NCBI RefSeq assembly: GCF_024105655.1
Contig: NZ_JAAAMH010000006.1
Span: 1-64,000 of the forward strand
Source of the DNA: Aliihoeflea sp. 40Bstr573
GTDB lineage: Bacteria; Pseudomonadota; Alphaproteobacteria; Rhizobiales; Rhizobiaceae
Length of the DNA: 64,000 bases
Direction: 5' to 3'
Under the pieces are notes generated by a model that saw only the letters and a program-made list of their open reading frames with translations, did no database searches and had not been told where the DNA came from. Every line of letters begins with the position of its first letter. Position 1 is the first letter of the stretch. Shown in pieces: positions 26,442 through 35,893 of the stretch. A program made the translations under genes and the position numbers.

Positions 26442-27518
26442 CTAGCCGTCGGACAAGCAGGTCGTAAGCGAAGTCGTGAGGTTGCGGATCAGCTCGAAAT
26501 AGAGTTCCGGTCCGTCCTCGAGATCAGCGCCGAGCGGGTCGAGCACCCCGCCCTTGGCGTCCGTTCCCTCGGTGATCACCGTGACGAGCCGTGACTCGAA
26601 CTGCGGTTCAGAGAAGACGCAGGCCGCGCCGAGTTCCTGCACGCGTGCCTGGATTTCGGAGAGGCGCTGTGCGCCGGGCATCACGTCCGGGCTGACGGTG
26701 ATCGACCCCGCCGCCTCGATGCCGAAGCGCTTCTCGTAATACTGGTAGGCGTCGTGGAAGACGACGAAGCCGCGATTCTCTAGGCCGTCGACGGCAGCCT
26801 GCGTCTCCGCGGCAAGTGCGTCGATCTTTTCGACGGTTGCAGCCGCATTGGCCGCATAGGCCTGCGCATTGTCGGGGTCGGCTTCGCTCAGCGCAGTCTC
26901 GATCGCTCCAACCATGGCGCGCGCATTTTCCGGATCAAGCCAGAAATGCATGTCGTGGCCGCCGTGCGCGTGATCGTCATGTCCGTCCTCGCTTTCATGA
27001 GCGTGGTCGTGATCATGGGCTGCTTCGGTGGCTTCCTCGGCATCATCCTCATGCCCGTGGCCGTCCGCCTCCTCATGCTCGTGCGCATGGTCGTGCCCTT
27101 CTTCGGACTCATGCGCATGGTCTTCTGCCTCGGCCGCGTGCGCATGGCCTTCAAACGGTCCACCCTCACGATAGGCAAGCTTCGTCAGCCCCTCGGAATC
27201 GCCCAGTTCTACGACCTTCGCTCCGCCTGCCAGCGTGTCGAGCGGCCCGGCGAGGAACATTTCGAGGTCGTGCCCGACCCAGAACACCACCGATGCGCTT
27301 TCCAGTATCTGCGCCTCGGAAGGCCGCATCGAATAGGTGTGCGGCGAGCCCGCGCCGGAGACGAGCAGCGACGATTTACCGACATCGCCCATCACCGCGG
27401 CGACCAGCGAATGGATCGGTTTGATCGAGGCTACGACGCCCTCGAGAGCCGCTGCCGGGCTCGTTGCTCCAACCGCAAGAACTGTCCCCGCCAACAGCGC
27501 GCTGCCGAATTTCCTCAT
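26442..27518 (-). CDS. znuA: Zinc ABC transporter substrate-binding protein
   Basis: 358 residues with a signal peptide (1-24, ending SPAAA-LE). The zinc ligands are the His of IKPIHSLVAA, His in HDMHFWLDP and His in VVFHDAYQYY, as in the ZnuA family. Between about residues 123 and 190 is the charged, His-rich loop typical of ZnuA but long here, with repeated HDHAHE/HESEDGHDD units that probably gather zinc. It delivers Zn2+ to ZnuB/ZnuC encoded divergently. The shared 99-bp promoter region carries a perfect TGTAAT-GAT-ATTACA palindrome, so Zur repression is expected. Confidence 0.95.
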   Translation of the reverse strand: MRKFGSALLAGTVLAVGATSPAAALEGVVASIKPIHSLVAAVMGDVGKSSLLVSGAGSPHTYSMRPSEAQILESASVVFWVGHDLEMFLAGPLDTLAGGAKVVELGDSEGLTKLAYREGGPFEGHAHAAEAEDHAHESEEGHDHAHEHEEADGHGHEDDAEEATEAAHDHDHAHESEDGHDDHAHGGHDMHFWLDPENARAMVGAIETALSEADPDNAQAYAANAAATVEKIDALAAETQAAVDGLENRGFVVFHDAYQYYEKRFGIEAAGSITVSPDVMPGAQRLSEIQARVQELGAACVFSEPQFESRLVTVITEGTDAKGGVLDPLGADLEDGPELYFELIRNLTTSLTTCLSDG

Positions 27519-27532
27519 CGATCTCTCCTGCG

Positions 27533-27578
27533 TGTAATGATATTACATTCGTTGCGTAACGCTATAACGTCCGTTATA
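27533..27578. promoter_or_regulatory. Two palindromic Zur-type operators in the znuA-znuC intergenic region
   Basis: Site 1 is TGTAAT-GAT-ATTACA (27533-27547), a perfect inverted repeat near znuA. Site 2 is TATAACG-TC-CGTTATA (27563-27578), also perfect, nearer znuC. Both fit the TATAAC/GTTATA core of alphaproteobacterial Zur boxes as I recall it. Each divergent unit would have its own operator. Confidence 0.75.
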
Positions 27579-27617
27579 TGATCCTGGCAACCCGTTTCGA
27601 ACAGAATTGCCAGACTC

Positions 27618-28475
27618 ATGCTGAAGACCATCGACAGGGCAGGCGAACCGCTCGTGCGGCTTTCGGGCGTCGGCGTCCAGCGCACCGGCCGCTGGCTGGT
27701 GCGCGGCGTCGACATGGAAATCCGCCCGCGCGAGATCGTCACGCTGATCGGCCCCAACGGTTCTGGCAAGAGCACGACGGCCAAGACCGCGATCGGCATC
27801 CTGAAGCCACAGGAAGGCACCGTGCTGCGCCGGTCCGGCCTCCAGATCGGCTACGTGCCCCAAAAGCTCTCCATCGACTGGACGCTGCCCCTGACCGTCG
27901 AGCGTCTGATGAAGCTCACCGGAACGCCATCCGCCTCCGAGATCGCCGAGGCATTGGAGGCGACCGGCGTCGCCCATCTTGCCAAGGCCGAGGTGCAGGC
28001 ACTTTCAGGCGGCGAGTTTCAACGCGCGCTTCTCGCCCGTGCGATGGTTCGCAAGCCCGATCTTCTCGTGCTCGACGAACCCGTGCAGGGCGTCGATTTC
28101 TCCGGCGAGGTCGCGCTTTACGAACTCATCCGCCGCATCCGCGACCGCACGGGCTGCGGCATCCTCCTGATCTCGCACGACCTGCACGTCGTCATGGCCG
28201 ACACCGACACGGTCATCTGCCTCAATGGTCATGTCTGCTGCCGTGGGACCCCGCAGAACGTCGTCGCGAGCCCGGAATATTTGAAGCTCTTCGGCGCCCG
28301 CGCGGCGGAGACGCTGGCGATCTACCGCCATCGCCACGATCACACCCATCTGGCCGACGGCCGCGTTCTCCACCAGGACGGATCGGTCACCGACAATTGC
28401 CACCCTGCCGACGGCCACCACGACCGCGCGCATGATCACGGCCATGACCATTCGCACGGACACACCAATGCTTGA
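27618..28475 (+). CDS. znuC: Zinc ABC transporter ATP-binding protein
   Basis: 285 residues. Walker A is GPNGSGKST, the Q-loop is near YVPQKLSIDW, the signature is LSGGEFQRALLARA, Walker B is LLVLDEPVQGVD, and the H-loop is ISHDLHVVM. The C-terminal ~40 residues after the ATPase are His/Asp-rich (HRHDHTH, then HDRAHDHGHDHSHGH), which could bind zinc at the cytoplasmic face. It powers zinc uptake through ZnuB. Its stop overlaps the likely znuB start by 8 bases, so translation is coupled. Confidence 0.95.
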   Translation: MLKTIDRAGEPLVRLSGVGVQRTGRWLVRGVDMEIRPREIVTLIGPNGSGKSTTAKTAIGILKPQEGTVLRRSGLQIGYVPQKLSIDWTLPLTVERLMKLTGTPSASEIAEALEATGVAHLAKAEVQALSGGEFQRALLARAMVRKPDLLVLDEPVQGVDFSGEVALYELIRRIRDRTGCGILLISHDLHVVMADTDTVICLNGHVCCRGTPQNVVASPEYLKLFGARAAETLAIYRHRHDHTHLADGRVLHQDGSVTDNCHPADGHHDRAHDHGHDHSHGHTNA

Positions 28476-29274
28476 CGGCTTTTTCTCCCGCGCCCTTGTC
28501 GCCGGCATCGGCCTGGCGCTAACGGTCGGCCCGCTCGGCTGCTTCATCGTATGGCGGCGCATGGCCTATTTCGGCGATACGATGGCCCATTCGGCGCTGC
28601 TCGGCGTCGCGCTTGCCTTCCTGTTCCAGATCAATCTGATGGCGGGCGTCTTTCTCGTCGCCTCGCTGGTCTCCGTCGCGCTCCTGCTGCTCCAGAGGCG
28701 CGGTGCATTGTCGACCGACGCTCTTCTCGGCATCCTGTCGCATTCCACCCTCGCGCTCGGCCTTGTCATGGTCGCCTTCATGAGCTGGGTCCGTGTCGAC
28801 CTGATGGGCTTCCTGTTCGGAGACATCCTCGCCGTCTCGCGCACCGACATCGCGCTCGTCTATGGCGGCGGCGCGATCATTCTGGGCCTGATGGCCTGGC
28901 TGTGGAAGCCGCTCCTGGCCGCTACCGTCAACGAGGAACTGGCCGAGGCCGAAGGCATGGCGCCGGAGCGCTCGCGCTTCGTCTTCATGCTTCTGATGGC
29001 GCTCGTCATCGCCATCGCGATGAAGATCGTCGGCATCCTGCTGATCACCTCGCTTTTGATCATCCCCGCAGCCACCGCGCGGCGCTTCTCGACGACGCCC
29101 GAGCAGATGGCTGTGCTCGCCTCGCTCATCGGCGTGGTCGCGGTCCTCGGCGGGCTTTACGGCTCGCTCCACTTCGACACCCCCTCCGGCCCGTCGATCG
29201 TTGTGGCCGCGCTTGTCCTTTTCCTGTTAAGCCTCTTCTCCTTCACCCGGCGTCCGGCGGGAGCCCTGCAATGA
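28468..29274 (+). CDS. znuB: Zinc ABC transporter permease
   Basis: ABC-3 family membrane protein, 268 residues from ATG 28468 (MLDGFFSRALVAGIGLAL), the start used by rhizobial ZnuB; ATG 28432 and 28444 upstream are in frame but inside znuC. About eight membrane helices. The conserved WRRMAYFGDTMAHSALLGVA segment contacts ZnuC, and LLITSLLIIPAATAR is the typical late helix. It ends ATGA-overlapping zur, giving znuC-znuB-zur as one operon. Confidence 0.94.
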   Translation: MLDGFFSRALVAGIGLALTVGPLGCFIVWRRMAYFGDTMAHSALLGVALAFLFQINLMAGVFLVASLVSVALLLLQRRGALSTDALLGILSHSTLALGLVMVAFMSWVRVDLMGFLFGDILAVSRTDIALVYGGGAIILGLMAWLWKPLLAATVNEELAEAEGMAPERSRFVFMLLMALVIAIAMKIVGILLITSLLIIPAATARRFSTTPEQMAVLASLIGVVAVLGGLYGSLHFDTPSGPSIVVAALVLFLLSLFSFTRRPAGALQ

Positions 29275-29663
29275 CCGCACGCGATCTGACCAAGAACCAG
29301 GAAATGGTGCTCGGCGCTCTGTCGGCGGCCGATGGACCGCTTTCGGCCTATACGATCCTTGACCGGCTGCGCGATCGCGGCTTCCGCGCGCCGCTCCAGG
29401 TCTATCGCGCGCTCGACAAGCTCCTCGACTACGGTCTCGTCCACAGGCTAGAATCCATCAACGCCTTCGTCGCCTGCGCCCATCCGCATTGCCATGGCCA
29501 CGGCAGCATCGCTTTTGCGATCTGCGAGAAATGCGGTCAGGTCGAGGAATTCTCCGACGCCACGGTCCAGTCCCGCCTTGGCGACTGGTCGCGCGAGCAC
29601 GGCTTCAAGCCGTCCAAGACCGCGATCGAAATCCGCGGCACCTGCGCGACCTGCCTTGCATAG
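29271..29663 (+). CDS. zur: Fur-family zinc uptake regulator
   Basis: 130 residues. The winged-helix part has LSAYTILDRLRDRGFRAPLQ and VYRALDKLLDYGLVHRLES. Metal sites are the CAHPHCHGHG block, FAICEKCGQVEEF and a terminal CATC, giving the structural Cys4 zinc and the His/Cys regulatory site of Zur. It is the last gene of the znuCB-zur operon, so it is autoregulated if the upstream palindromes bind it. It should repress znuA, znuCB-zur and the broken cobW gene when zinc is plentiful. Confidence 0.93.
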   Translation: MTARDLTKNQEMVLGALSAADGPLSAYTILDRLRDRGFRAPLQVYRALDKLLDYGLVHRLESINAFVACAHPHCHGHGSIAFAICEKCGQVEEFSDATVQSRLGDWSREHGFKPSKTAIEIRGTCATCLA

Positions 29664-29668
29664 GTAAC

Positions 29669-30115
29669 CTATCCGCCGCGCGAAGCCTTCGCGCGCCGCT
29701 TGCGACCGTAAAGCTCCAGCCGGTGATGCACGATGTCGTAGCCGAGCTCGCGCGCGATCTCCTGCTGCAATTCCTCGATCCGCTGCGAGTGGAACTCGAT
29801 CACGTCGCCCGTGTCGAGGTCGATCAGATGGTCGTGGTGCTCCACCCCCGCCGGCTCGAAGCGTGACGGTCCCCCTTCGAAGGCGTGGCGGTGGATCGCG
29901 CCGACCCCTTCCAGCAGTTTCATCGTCCGGTAGACGGTCGACAGCGATATCCCCGAATCGATCTCCACCGCGCGCTTGAAGATTTCCAGTGCGTCGGGGT
30001 GGTCGCCTGCGTCCGCGAGGATCGACAGGATCACCTTGCGCGGCCGCGTGATCCGGACGCCTGCCTTGCGCAGTTCGCCTTCATAGTCGGGTCGGATGGG
30101 TAGCGTCTCGTTCAT
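29669..30115 (-). CDS. mur: Fur-family regulator, Mur type (manganese-responsive)
   Basis: 148 residues with the Fur fold: [30 protein letters not shown] in the recognition helix region, and [17 protein letters not shown] for the regulatory metal site. There is no cysteine in the whole protein, so the Cys4 structural zinc site of classical Fur is absent, as in rhizobial Mur. It is divergent from sitABCD with a perfect TTGCAAA-CGA-TTTGCAA palindrome between them. This is the same arrangement as mur/sitA in Sinorhizobium. It likely represses sitABCD when manganese is sufficient. Calling it Fur would be the alternative. Confidence 0.9.
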   Translation of the reverse strand: MNETLPIRPDYEGELRKAGVRITRPRKVILSILADAGDHPDALEIFKRAVEIDSGISLSTVYRTMKLLEGVGAIHRHAFEGGPSRFEPAGVEHHDHLIDLDTGDVIEFHSQRIEELQQEIARELGYDIVHHRLELYGRKRRAKASRGG

Positions 30116-30163
30116 GGCGCCGATTATGCTACAGTTGGGAATGCGATGCAAAGATCGCCTTTC

Positions 30164-30197
30164 GCAACTGACATATTTAGTTGCAAACGATTTGCAA
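30164..30197. promoter_or_regulatory. Mur-type operator between mur and sitA
   Basis: TTGCAAA (30181-30187), CGA, TTTGCAA (30191-30197) is a perfect 17-base inverted repeat. It overlaps a second inverted pair, GCAACT (30164-30169) with AGTTGC (30179-30184). TGCAA-rich palindromes of this kind are the known Mur-responsive sequences in rhizobia. Binding would cover the sitA promoter and may affect mur. Confidence 0.75.
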
Positions 30198-30260
30198 TTG
30201 CATTGACGTTTGCCTCGCCTGACGCTACGTATTACCCGATGACACCGTCCGGAGCCCTTC

Positions 30261-31151
30261 ATGAAATTCCTGCACCGCCTTGTCCTTGCCGCCGGCCTCA
30301 TCGCCGCCGCATCCCCGGTTTACGCGCAGGACGCCCAGTTCAAGGTCGTGACCACCTTCACGGTCATCGCTGACATGGCGCGCAACGTGGCCGGCGATGC
30401 TGCCGTGGTGGAATCGATCACGCGCCCCGGTGCAGAAATCCACGAGTATCAGCCGACGCCCCGTGACCTCGTCCGTGCGCAGGACGCCGACCTGATCCTC
30501 TGGAACGGCCTCAATCTCGAGCTCTGGTTCGAGCGTTTCTTCGCCAATCTGTCCGACGTGCCTAGCGCGGTGGTGACGGACGGAATCGAGCCGATGGGTA
30601 TCGGCGAGGGGCCCTATGAGGGCCAGCCCAACCCGCATGCCTGGATGTCGCACGACTCCGCGCTGGTCTATATCGACAACATCGCCGCCGCCCTTTCCGA
30701 GCACGATCCGGACAATGCCGAGACCTACGCGGCAAATGCCGAAGCCTACAAGGCCAAGATCGAGGCCATGGTCGCTCCCATGCGCGACGCCTTGGCTGAA
30801 ATACCCGCGGAGCGTCGCTGGCTCGTCACCAGCGAAGGCGCGTTCTCCTATCTTGCCCGCGATCTTGGCCTGAAGGAGCTCTACCTCTGGCCGATCAATG
30901 CTGACGCCCAAGGCACGCCGCAGCAGATTCGCCGCGTTATCGACGCGATGCGCGAGAACTCCATCCCCGCCATATTCTCCGAAAGCACGGTCTCGTCCGC
31001 CCCGGCCGAGCAGGTCGCGCGCGAAACCGGCGCGGCCTATGGCGGCGTCCTCTACGTCGATTCGCTGTCCGAGGAAGGTGGCCCGGTGCCCACCTATCTG
31101 GACCTCCTGCGCGTGACCACGCAAACCATCGTCGAAGGCCTGTCGGAATGA
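30261..31151 (+). CDS. sitA: Manganese/iron ABC transporter substrate-binding protein
   Basis: 296 residues with a signal peptide (1-22, VYAQ). Cluster A-I binding-protein ligands are in [13 protein letters not shown] (His), [12 protein letters not shown] (His), a Glu in IFSESTVSS and an Asp in LYVDSLS. There is no His-rich loop, unlike ZnuA in the neighbouring operon, which supports Mn2+/Fe2+ specificity. GGAG lies 8 bases before ATG 30261. The stop overlaps sitB by ATGA. Confidence 0.94.
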   Translation: MKFLHRLVLAAGLIAAASPVYAQDAQFKVVTTFTVIADMARNVAGDAAVVESITRPGAEIHEYQPTPRDLVRAQDADLILWNGLNLELWFERFFANLSDVPSAVVTDGIEPMGIGEGPYEGQPNPHAWMSHDSALVYIDNIAAALSEHDPDNAETYAANAEAYKAKIEAMVAPMRDALAEIPAERRWLVTSEGAFSYLARDLGLKELYLWPINADAQGTPQQIRRVIDAMRENSIPAIFSESTVSSAPAEQVARETGAAYGGVLYVDSLSEEGGPVPTYLDLLRVTTQTIVEGLSE

Positions 31152-32035
31152 ACGTCGAAGGCCGAAAACCTGTCGCCGCCGCGCCGGACGGACTGACCGT
31201 TTCGGGCGTGACCGTGACCTACCGCAATGGCCAGACGGCTTTGCGCGATGCATCTTTCTCTATCCCGCGCGGCACCATCACTGCCCTGGTGGGCGTCAAC
31301 GGCTCCGGCAAGTCAACGCTCTTCAAGGCGATCATGGGCTTCGTCCCGTCAGGGTCCGGCAGCGTCACCATCATGGGCGAACCCGCCGGCCGCGCGCTGA
31401 AGCGCAATATCGTCGCCTATGTCCCGCAGGCCGAGGAGGTCGACTGGAACTTCCCCGTCCTCGTCGAGGACGTCGTGATGATGGGCCGCTACGGCCATAT
31501 GGGCTTCCTGCGCATCGCGTCCGCGCAAGATCGAAGCATGGTCGACACCGCGCTCGAGCGCGTCGGCATGACGTCCTATCGCAAGCGCCAGATCGGCGAA
31601 CTCTCCGGCGGCCAGAAGAAGCGCGTCTTCCTTGCCCGCGCCCTGGCGCAGGAAGGCCAGGTGATCCTGCTCGACGAACCCTTCACCGGCGTCGACGTCA
31701 CCACCGAGGAGGCGATCATCGGGCTGCTGCAGGAACTGCGCGCCGAAGGCCGCATCATGCTGGTCTCGACCCACAATCTCGGCTCGGTCCCCGAATTTTG
31801 CGACCGCGCGGTGCTGCTGAACAAGACGGTGCTGGCCGCCGGGCCGACCGAAGAGGTCTTCACCCACGAGAACCTGCAAAAGGCCTTCGGCGGCGTCCTT
31901 CGCCATTTCACCCTCGGCGGCTCGGACCTCCACGACGACGCTGACGCCCGCAGCGTGACCGTCCTCACCGACGACGAGCGCCCCTTCGTGCTTTACGGAG
32001 ACGAGGCGAAGAAGAGTCGCGGGCACGAAGAATGA
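31148..32035 (+). CDS. sitB: Manganese/iron ABC transporter ATP-binding protein
   Basis: 295 residues. Walker A is [10 protein letters not shown], signature [15 protein letters not shown], Walker [13 protein letters not shown], and the H-loop STHNLGS. The [21 protein letters not shown] segment is typical of the Mn/Zn group of ATPases. It is translationally coupled at both ends (ATGA overlaps with sitA and sitC). A ~50-residue charged C-terminal extension follows the ATPase domain. Confidence 0.95.
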   Translation: MNVEGRKPVAAAPDGLTVSGVTVTYRNGQTALRDASFSIPRGTITALVGVNGSGKSTLFKAIMGFVPSGSGSVTIMGEPAGRALKRNIVAYVPQAEEVDWNFPVLVEDVVMMGRYGHMGFLRIASAQDRSMVDTALERVGMTSYRKRQIGELSGGQKKRVFLARALAQEGQVILLDEPFTGVDVTTEEAIIGLLQELRAEGRIMLVSTHNLGSVPEFCDRAVLLNKTVLAAGPTEEVFTHENLQKAFGGVLRHFTLGGSDLHDDADARSVTVLTDDERPFVLYGDEAKKSRGHEE

Positions 32036-32892
32036 TCGAGGCCATCTTCGAGCCATTCACCTATTCCTACATCTTCAACGCGATGTGGGTGAGCGCGCTG
32101 GTTGGCGGCACCTGCGCCTTTCTGTCCGCCTATCTCATGCTCAAGGGGTGGTCGCTCATCGGCGATGCGCTCTCCCACGCCATCGTGCCCGGCGTCGCCG
32201 GCGCCTATATGCTCGGCCTGCCCTTTGCCGCTGGCGCGTTCCTGTCGGGCGGGCTTGCGGCCGGGGCCATGCTGTTTCTCTCCGCCCAGACGAAACTCAG
32301 GCAGGACGCGGTGATCGGCCTGATCTTCACCTCCTTCTTCGGTCTTGGCCTGTTCATGATCTCGCTTTCGCCGGCATCGGTGAACATCCAGACCATCGTG
32401 CTCGGCAACATTCTCGCCATCACGCCGGCCGACACGCTCCAGCTTGTCCTCATTTCCGGCATCTCGCTCGCAATCCTCCTCGCCAAATGGCGCGACCTGA
32501 TGGTCGTCTTCTTCGACGAGAACCACGCCCGCTCGATCGGGCTTCGCCCGAACGTGCTCAAGACCGTCTTCTTCACGCTGCTGGCCGCGTCCACGGTCGC
32601 CGCGCTGCAGACGGTCGGCGCGTTCCTCGTCATCGCCATGGTGGTGACACCGGGTGCGACCGCCTATCTGCTGACCGACCGTTTCCCGCGCCTGATCGTC
32701 ATCGCCGTCGCCATCGGTTCGCTGACGAGCTTCATCGGCGCCTATGCGAGCTTCTATCTAGACGGCGCGACGGGCGGCGTCATCGTCGTCCTGCAGATGC
32801 TGGTCTTCGTCGCCGCCTTCCTGTTTGCGCCCAAACACGGCCTCGTCGCCGGTCGCCGCGCCGCGCGTCTCGAACGCGAGGCGGTGCGATGA
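32032..32892 (+). CDS. sitC: Manganese/iron ABC transporter permease, first subunit
   Basis: 286 residues, ABC-3 family. Helical throughout, with [21 protein letters not shown] facing the ATPase and [25 protein letters not shown] late. It forms a heterodimer with SitD. Overlaps sitB and sitD by four bases each. Confidence 0.95.
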   Translation: MIEAIFEPFTYSYIFNAMWVSALVGGTCAFLSAYLMLKGWSLIGDALSHAIVPGVAGAYMLGLPFAAGAFLSGGLAAGAMLFLSAQTKLRQDAVIGLIFTSFFGLGLFMISLSPASVNIQTIVLGNILAITPADTLQLVLISGISLAILLAKWRDLMVVFFDENHARSIGLRPNVLKTVFFTLLAASTVAALQTVGAFLVIAMVVTPGATAYLLTDRFPRLIVIAVAIGSLTSFIGAYASFYLDGATGGVIVVLQMLVFVAAFLFAPKHGLVAGRRAARLEREAVR

Positions 32893-33728
32893 TCGACACG
32901 CTCCTGATGCCGTTCCAGTTCCCGTTCATGGTCCAGGCGATCGTGATCGCGGTACTCGTCGCGCTTCCCATGGGACTGCTTTCGCCATATCTGGTGCTCA
33001 AGGGCTGGTCGCTGATGGGCGACGCGATCAGCCATGCGGTGCTGCCGGGCATCGTCATCGCCTATGTTGCCGGCCTGCCTCTGGCGCTCGGCGCCTTTGC
33101 TGCAGGCCTGTTCTGCGCCATCGCGACCGGCTTTCTGAAGGATAATTCGCGCATCAAGGAAGACACCGCCATGGGTGTCGTCTTTTCCGGCATGTTCGGC
33201 CTCGGCCTCGTCATGTTCGTTGCGGTGGAGACCAGCATTCACCTGACCCACATCCTCTTCGGCGACGTGCTGGGCACCACATGGCGCGACATCGGCGAAA
33301 CCGGCGCCATCGCGGCGGCGACGGTCGTCGCGCTGGTGGTCTACGGCCGCGACTTGATGCTGTTCTCCTTCGATCCGGGCCATGCGCGAACGGTCGGCCT
33401 CAAGGTCCGCCTGTTGCACTACGGTCTCCTGACGATGCTCTCGCTGACCATTGTCGGCGGTCTGCAGGCGGTCGGCATCATCCTCGCCATCGCATTTCTT
33501 ATCGCCCCTGGCGCAACCGCGTTTCTCCTCACGCGCACCTTTCGATCGATGGTTGTCGCCAGCGCCGTCATCGCGGTCATTTCCGCCGCGACCGGAATCT
33601 ACCTGTCCTTCTTCATCGATTCCGCGCCTGCTCCGACGATCGTGCTCGTCATGTCGACGGTCTTCGTCATCGCGTTCGCATGGTCGCAGGTCCGCGATGC
33701 CGGGCGGCGGAACTCGTCTATGGGTTGA
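32889..33728 (+). CDS. sitD: Manganese/iron ABC transporter permease, second subunit
   Basis: 279 residues, ABC-3 family, paralogous to SitC: YLVLKGWSLMGDAISHAVLPG and LQAVGIILAIAFLIAPGATAFLL align with the SitC segments. It starts inside the sitC stop (ATGA) and ends 14 bases before the convergent alpha-glucosidase gene, so the sitABCD operon ends here. Confidence 0.95.
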   Translation: MIDTLLMPFQFPFMVQAIVIAVLVALPMGLLSPYLVLKGWSLMGDAISHAVLPGIVIAYVAGLPLALGAFAAGLFCAIATGFLKDNSRIKEDTAMGVVFSGMFGLGLVMFVAVETSIHLTHILFGDVLGTTWRDIGETGAIAAATVVALVVYGRDLMLFSFDPGHARTVGLKVRLLHYGLLTMLSLTIVGGLQAVGIILAIAFLIAPGATAFLLTRTFRSMVVASAVIAVISAATGIYLSFFIDSAPAPTIVLVMSTVFVIAFAWSQVRDAGRRNSSMG

Positions 33729-33742
33729 GGGCGGGCCCCTTC

Positions 33743-35422
33743 CTAAGACTCGATCAACGCAAAAAATGCCCCATAAGGCCCAAGTCTGATCTCGCCCGTC
33801 TCGTAAGTTCCAGCCAACCCATGCTCGTCGAGCACGGAAAGCTTCAGATCCTCGACCGCCAGCGACACCCAGCCCGACCCGAGATTAAACGCGCATAGCA
33901 TCCGCTCCTCCGCGTCCCGCCGCTCGAACACCAGCGCATCCCCCTCGGCCACGAGGAAGGTGATCGACCCTTTCACCAGCGCCTTGTGCTGGCGCCGAAA
34001 GGCGAGGAGGCGGCGATAGTGCTCCAGCATCGAATCCGGCCGCCCGACCTGCGCGCTGACCGAAAGCGGACCGTGCGTCGGCGAGACGGGGAGCCATGGC
34101 ACGGCCTCGGAGAAACCGGACGCATGGTCGCCTTCTTCCCAGACCATCGGGGTGCGGCATCCGTCGCGGCCGCGATATTCCGGCCAGAAGCGGATGCCAT
34201 AGGGATCGCGCAGGTCCTCGAAGGCGAGTTCGGATTCCGGCAGGCCCAGTTCCTCGCCCTGGTAGAGGCAGACCGAGCCGCGCAGTGAAAGCAGGAGCGC
34301 CGAGACGATCTTGCTATAGGCGACCGGATCGGCTTCGCCTTCTCCCCAGCGCGAGGCGTGCCGTGTCACGTCGTGGTTGGAAAACGCCCAGCACGACCAG
34401 CCGGTGCGCGCCACCGTCTCGAATTCTTCCAGGACGCGCCGTACGTTCGGCGCGGATATCTTCATCGGCTGCAGGAAGTCGAACGCGTAGCACATGTGCA
34501 CGCGCTCGTTGCCGGCCGTATAGGCCGCGACGATGTCGAGCCCGCGCTGGGCATCGCCCACTTCGCCCACCGCCGTCGTACCCGGATATTCGTCGAGCAG
34601 CGCGCGCAAGCGTCTCAGGAACTCCAGATTCTCCGGCTGGCTCTTGTCGTAGAGATGGTCCTGGTAGTTGTAGGGATTGACCGAAGGCGCGATGGAATCG
34701 TTGCGGTGGTCCTCTTGGAGCGGCGGATTGTCCTCCAGCCCCTTGGAGTGGAAATAGAAGTTGATGACGTCGAGCCGAAAGCCGTCGACACCGCGCGCCA
34801 GCCAGAATCGCACGATGTCGAGCAGTTCCTCCTGAACTTCAGGATTGTGGAAGTTCAGGTCCGGCTGCTCGGCGAGGAAATTGTGGAGGTAGTACTGCCG
34901 CCGCGCCGAATCGAATTGCCACGCCGAACCGCCGAACATCGACAGCCAGTTGTTGGGCGGCGTTCCGTCCGGCTTCGGGTCGGCCCAGACGAACCAGTCC
35001 GCTTTGGGATTGGTCTTGTTGACCCGGCTTTCCAGAAACCAGGGATGTTCGAGCGCCGTGTGCGACATGACGAGGTCGATCATCACCTTCATGCCGAGCC
35101 GGTGCGCCTCGGATATCAGCGCGTCGAAATCCTCCAGCGTGCCGAACATGGGGTCGACGTCCCGATAGTCTGAGATGTCGTAGCCGAAATCGCGCATTGG
35201 CGACTTGAAGAAGGGCGAGATCCAGATCGCGTCGATGCCGAGCGAGGCGACATAGGGCAGGCGGCGCACGATACCGGCAAGGTCGCCGATTCCGTCGCCG
35301 TTCGAATCCTGGAAGGATCTTGGATAGATCTGGTAGATCACCGCGCCGCGCCACCAGTCGGTGTCGAACTCCAAGGCCTGCGCGGGCGAAGGGTGAGCGA
35401 GGCTCGCTCTCACATCATCCAT
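33743..35422 (-). CDS. GH13 alpha-glucosidase (oligo-1,6-glucosidase/AglA type)
   Basis: 559 residues. It begins WWRGAVIYQIYPRSFQDSNG DGIGDL, the start of exo-acting GH13 enzymes; the eight-barrel follows. Catalytic residues are the nucleophile Asp in DGFRLDVINFYF, acid/base Glu in TAVGEVGDA and transition-state Asp in FSNHDVTRH. Cytoplasmic (no signal). It should hydrolyse alpha-glucosides such as maltose, sucrose analogues or trehalulose taken up intact. In many relatives it is linked to aglEFGK transporter genes, but here it stands alone between sitD and the oxidase cluster. Confidence 0.92.
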   Translation of the reverse strand: MDDVRASLAHPSPAQALEFDTDWWRGAVIYQIYPRSFQDSNGDGIGDLAGIVRRLPYVASLGIDAIWISPFFKSPMRDFGYDISDYRDVDPMFGTLEDFDALISEAHRLGMKVMIDLVMSHTALEHPWFLESRVNKTNPKADWFVWADPKPDGTPPNNWLSMFGGSAWQFDSARRQYYLHNFLAEQPDLNFHNPEVQEELLDIVRFWLARGVDGFRLDVINFYFHSKGLEDNPPLQEDHRNDSIAPSVNPYNYQDHLYDKSQPENLEFLRRLRALLDEYPGTTAVGEVGDAQRGLDIVAAYTAGNERVHMCYAFDFLQPMKISAPNVRRVLEEFETVARTGWSCWAFSNHDVTRHASRWGEGEADPVAYSKIVSALLLSLRGSVCLYQGEELGLPESELAFEDLRDPYGIRFWPEYRGRDGCRTPMVWEEGDHASGFSEAVPWLPVSPTHGPLSVSAQVGRPDSMLEHYRRLLAFRRQHKALVKGSITFLVAEGDALVFERRDAEERMLCAFNLGSGWVSLAVEDLKLSVLDEHGLAGTYETGEIRLGPYGAFFALIES

Positions 35423-35524
35423 CTCGGGTTCCGTTGGTTGGGACAGGACGACTGCCCGATTGGGCGCGTGTGCATAGCAGAGCTAACAAATGTGTAGTTT
35501 TGATAGCAAGGCCTCAAATGGCTT

Positions 35525-35893
35525 TCAGTTGCATGCCGTCAGGAACAGGACCGGCCCGAGCGAAAACAGCGTCGAGCCGAGCGCCGCCCATGCCGCCATC
35601 CACGCGGCGGTCTCCATGAAGGGGCGCAGGTGTAGACCCGTTCCACCCGCCGCGCGCCGCCGTTTGGCGGCAACGCGCACCACCCACCAACCGGCGGCAA
35701 GCGAAACGAGAAGCAATCCCACCAGCACCGTCCGCTGCACGGAAAGCGCACCGGCAAGCGCCATATCGTCCCACCCGAAGGCACAGCCGATCGAGAGCAC
35801 CGAGTAAAGCGCGACGAAGGCCACCGACCAGACGATGAATCCGGCGAGCAGCCACATCATCCGGCTGGCAGGTACATTGTCGGAAACGATCAT
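35525..35893 (-). CDS. Small membrane protein of the cytochrome oxidase operon, unknown function
   Basis: 122 residues, three or four predicted membrane helices (WLLAGFIVWSVAFVALYSVL, TVLVGLLLVSLAAGWWVV, MAAWAALGSTLFSLGPVLFL), with a basic loop AAKRRRAAGG between. I do not recognise the family. Its ATG overlaps the fused oxidase subunit stop by ATGA, so it is translated with the oxidase and may be an accessory or small subunit. The conserved-looking ending FLTAC is not a lipobox. Confidence 0.75.
   Translation of the reverse strand: MIVSDNVPASRMMWLLAGFIVWSVAFVALYSVLSIGCAFGWDDMALAGALSVQRTVLVGLLLVSLAAGWWVVRVAAKRRRAAGGTGLHLRPFMETAAWMAAWAALGSTLFSLGPVLFLTACN

Noticed and set aside
29669-30115. 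Iron-responsive Fur
   Set aside because: No cysteines at all, divergent from sitA with a TGCAA-rich palindrome; Mur fits better.
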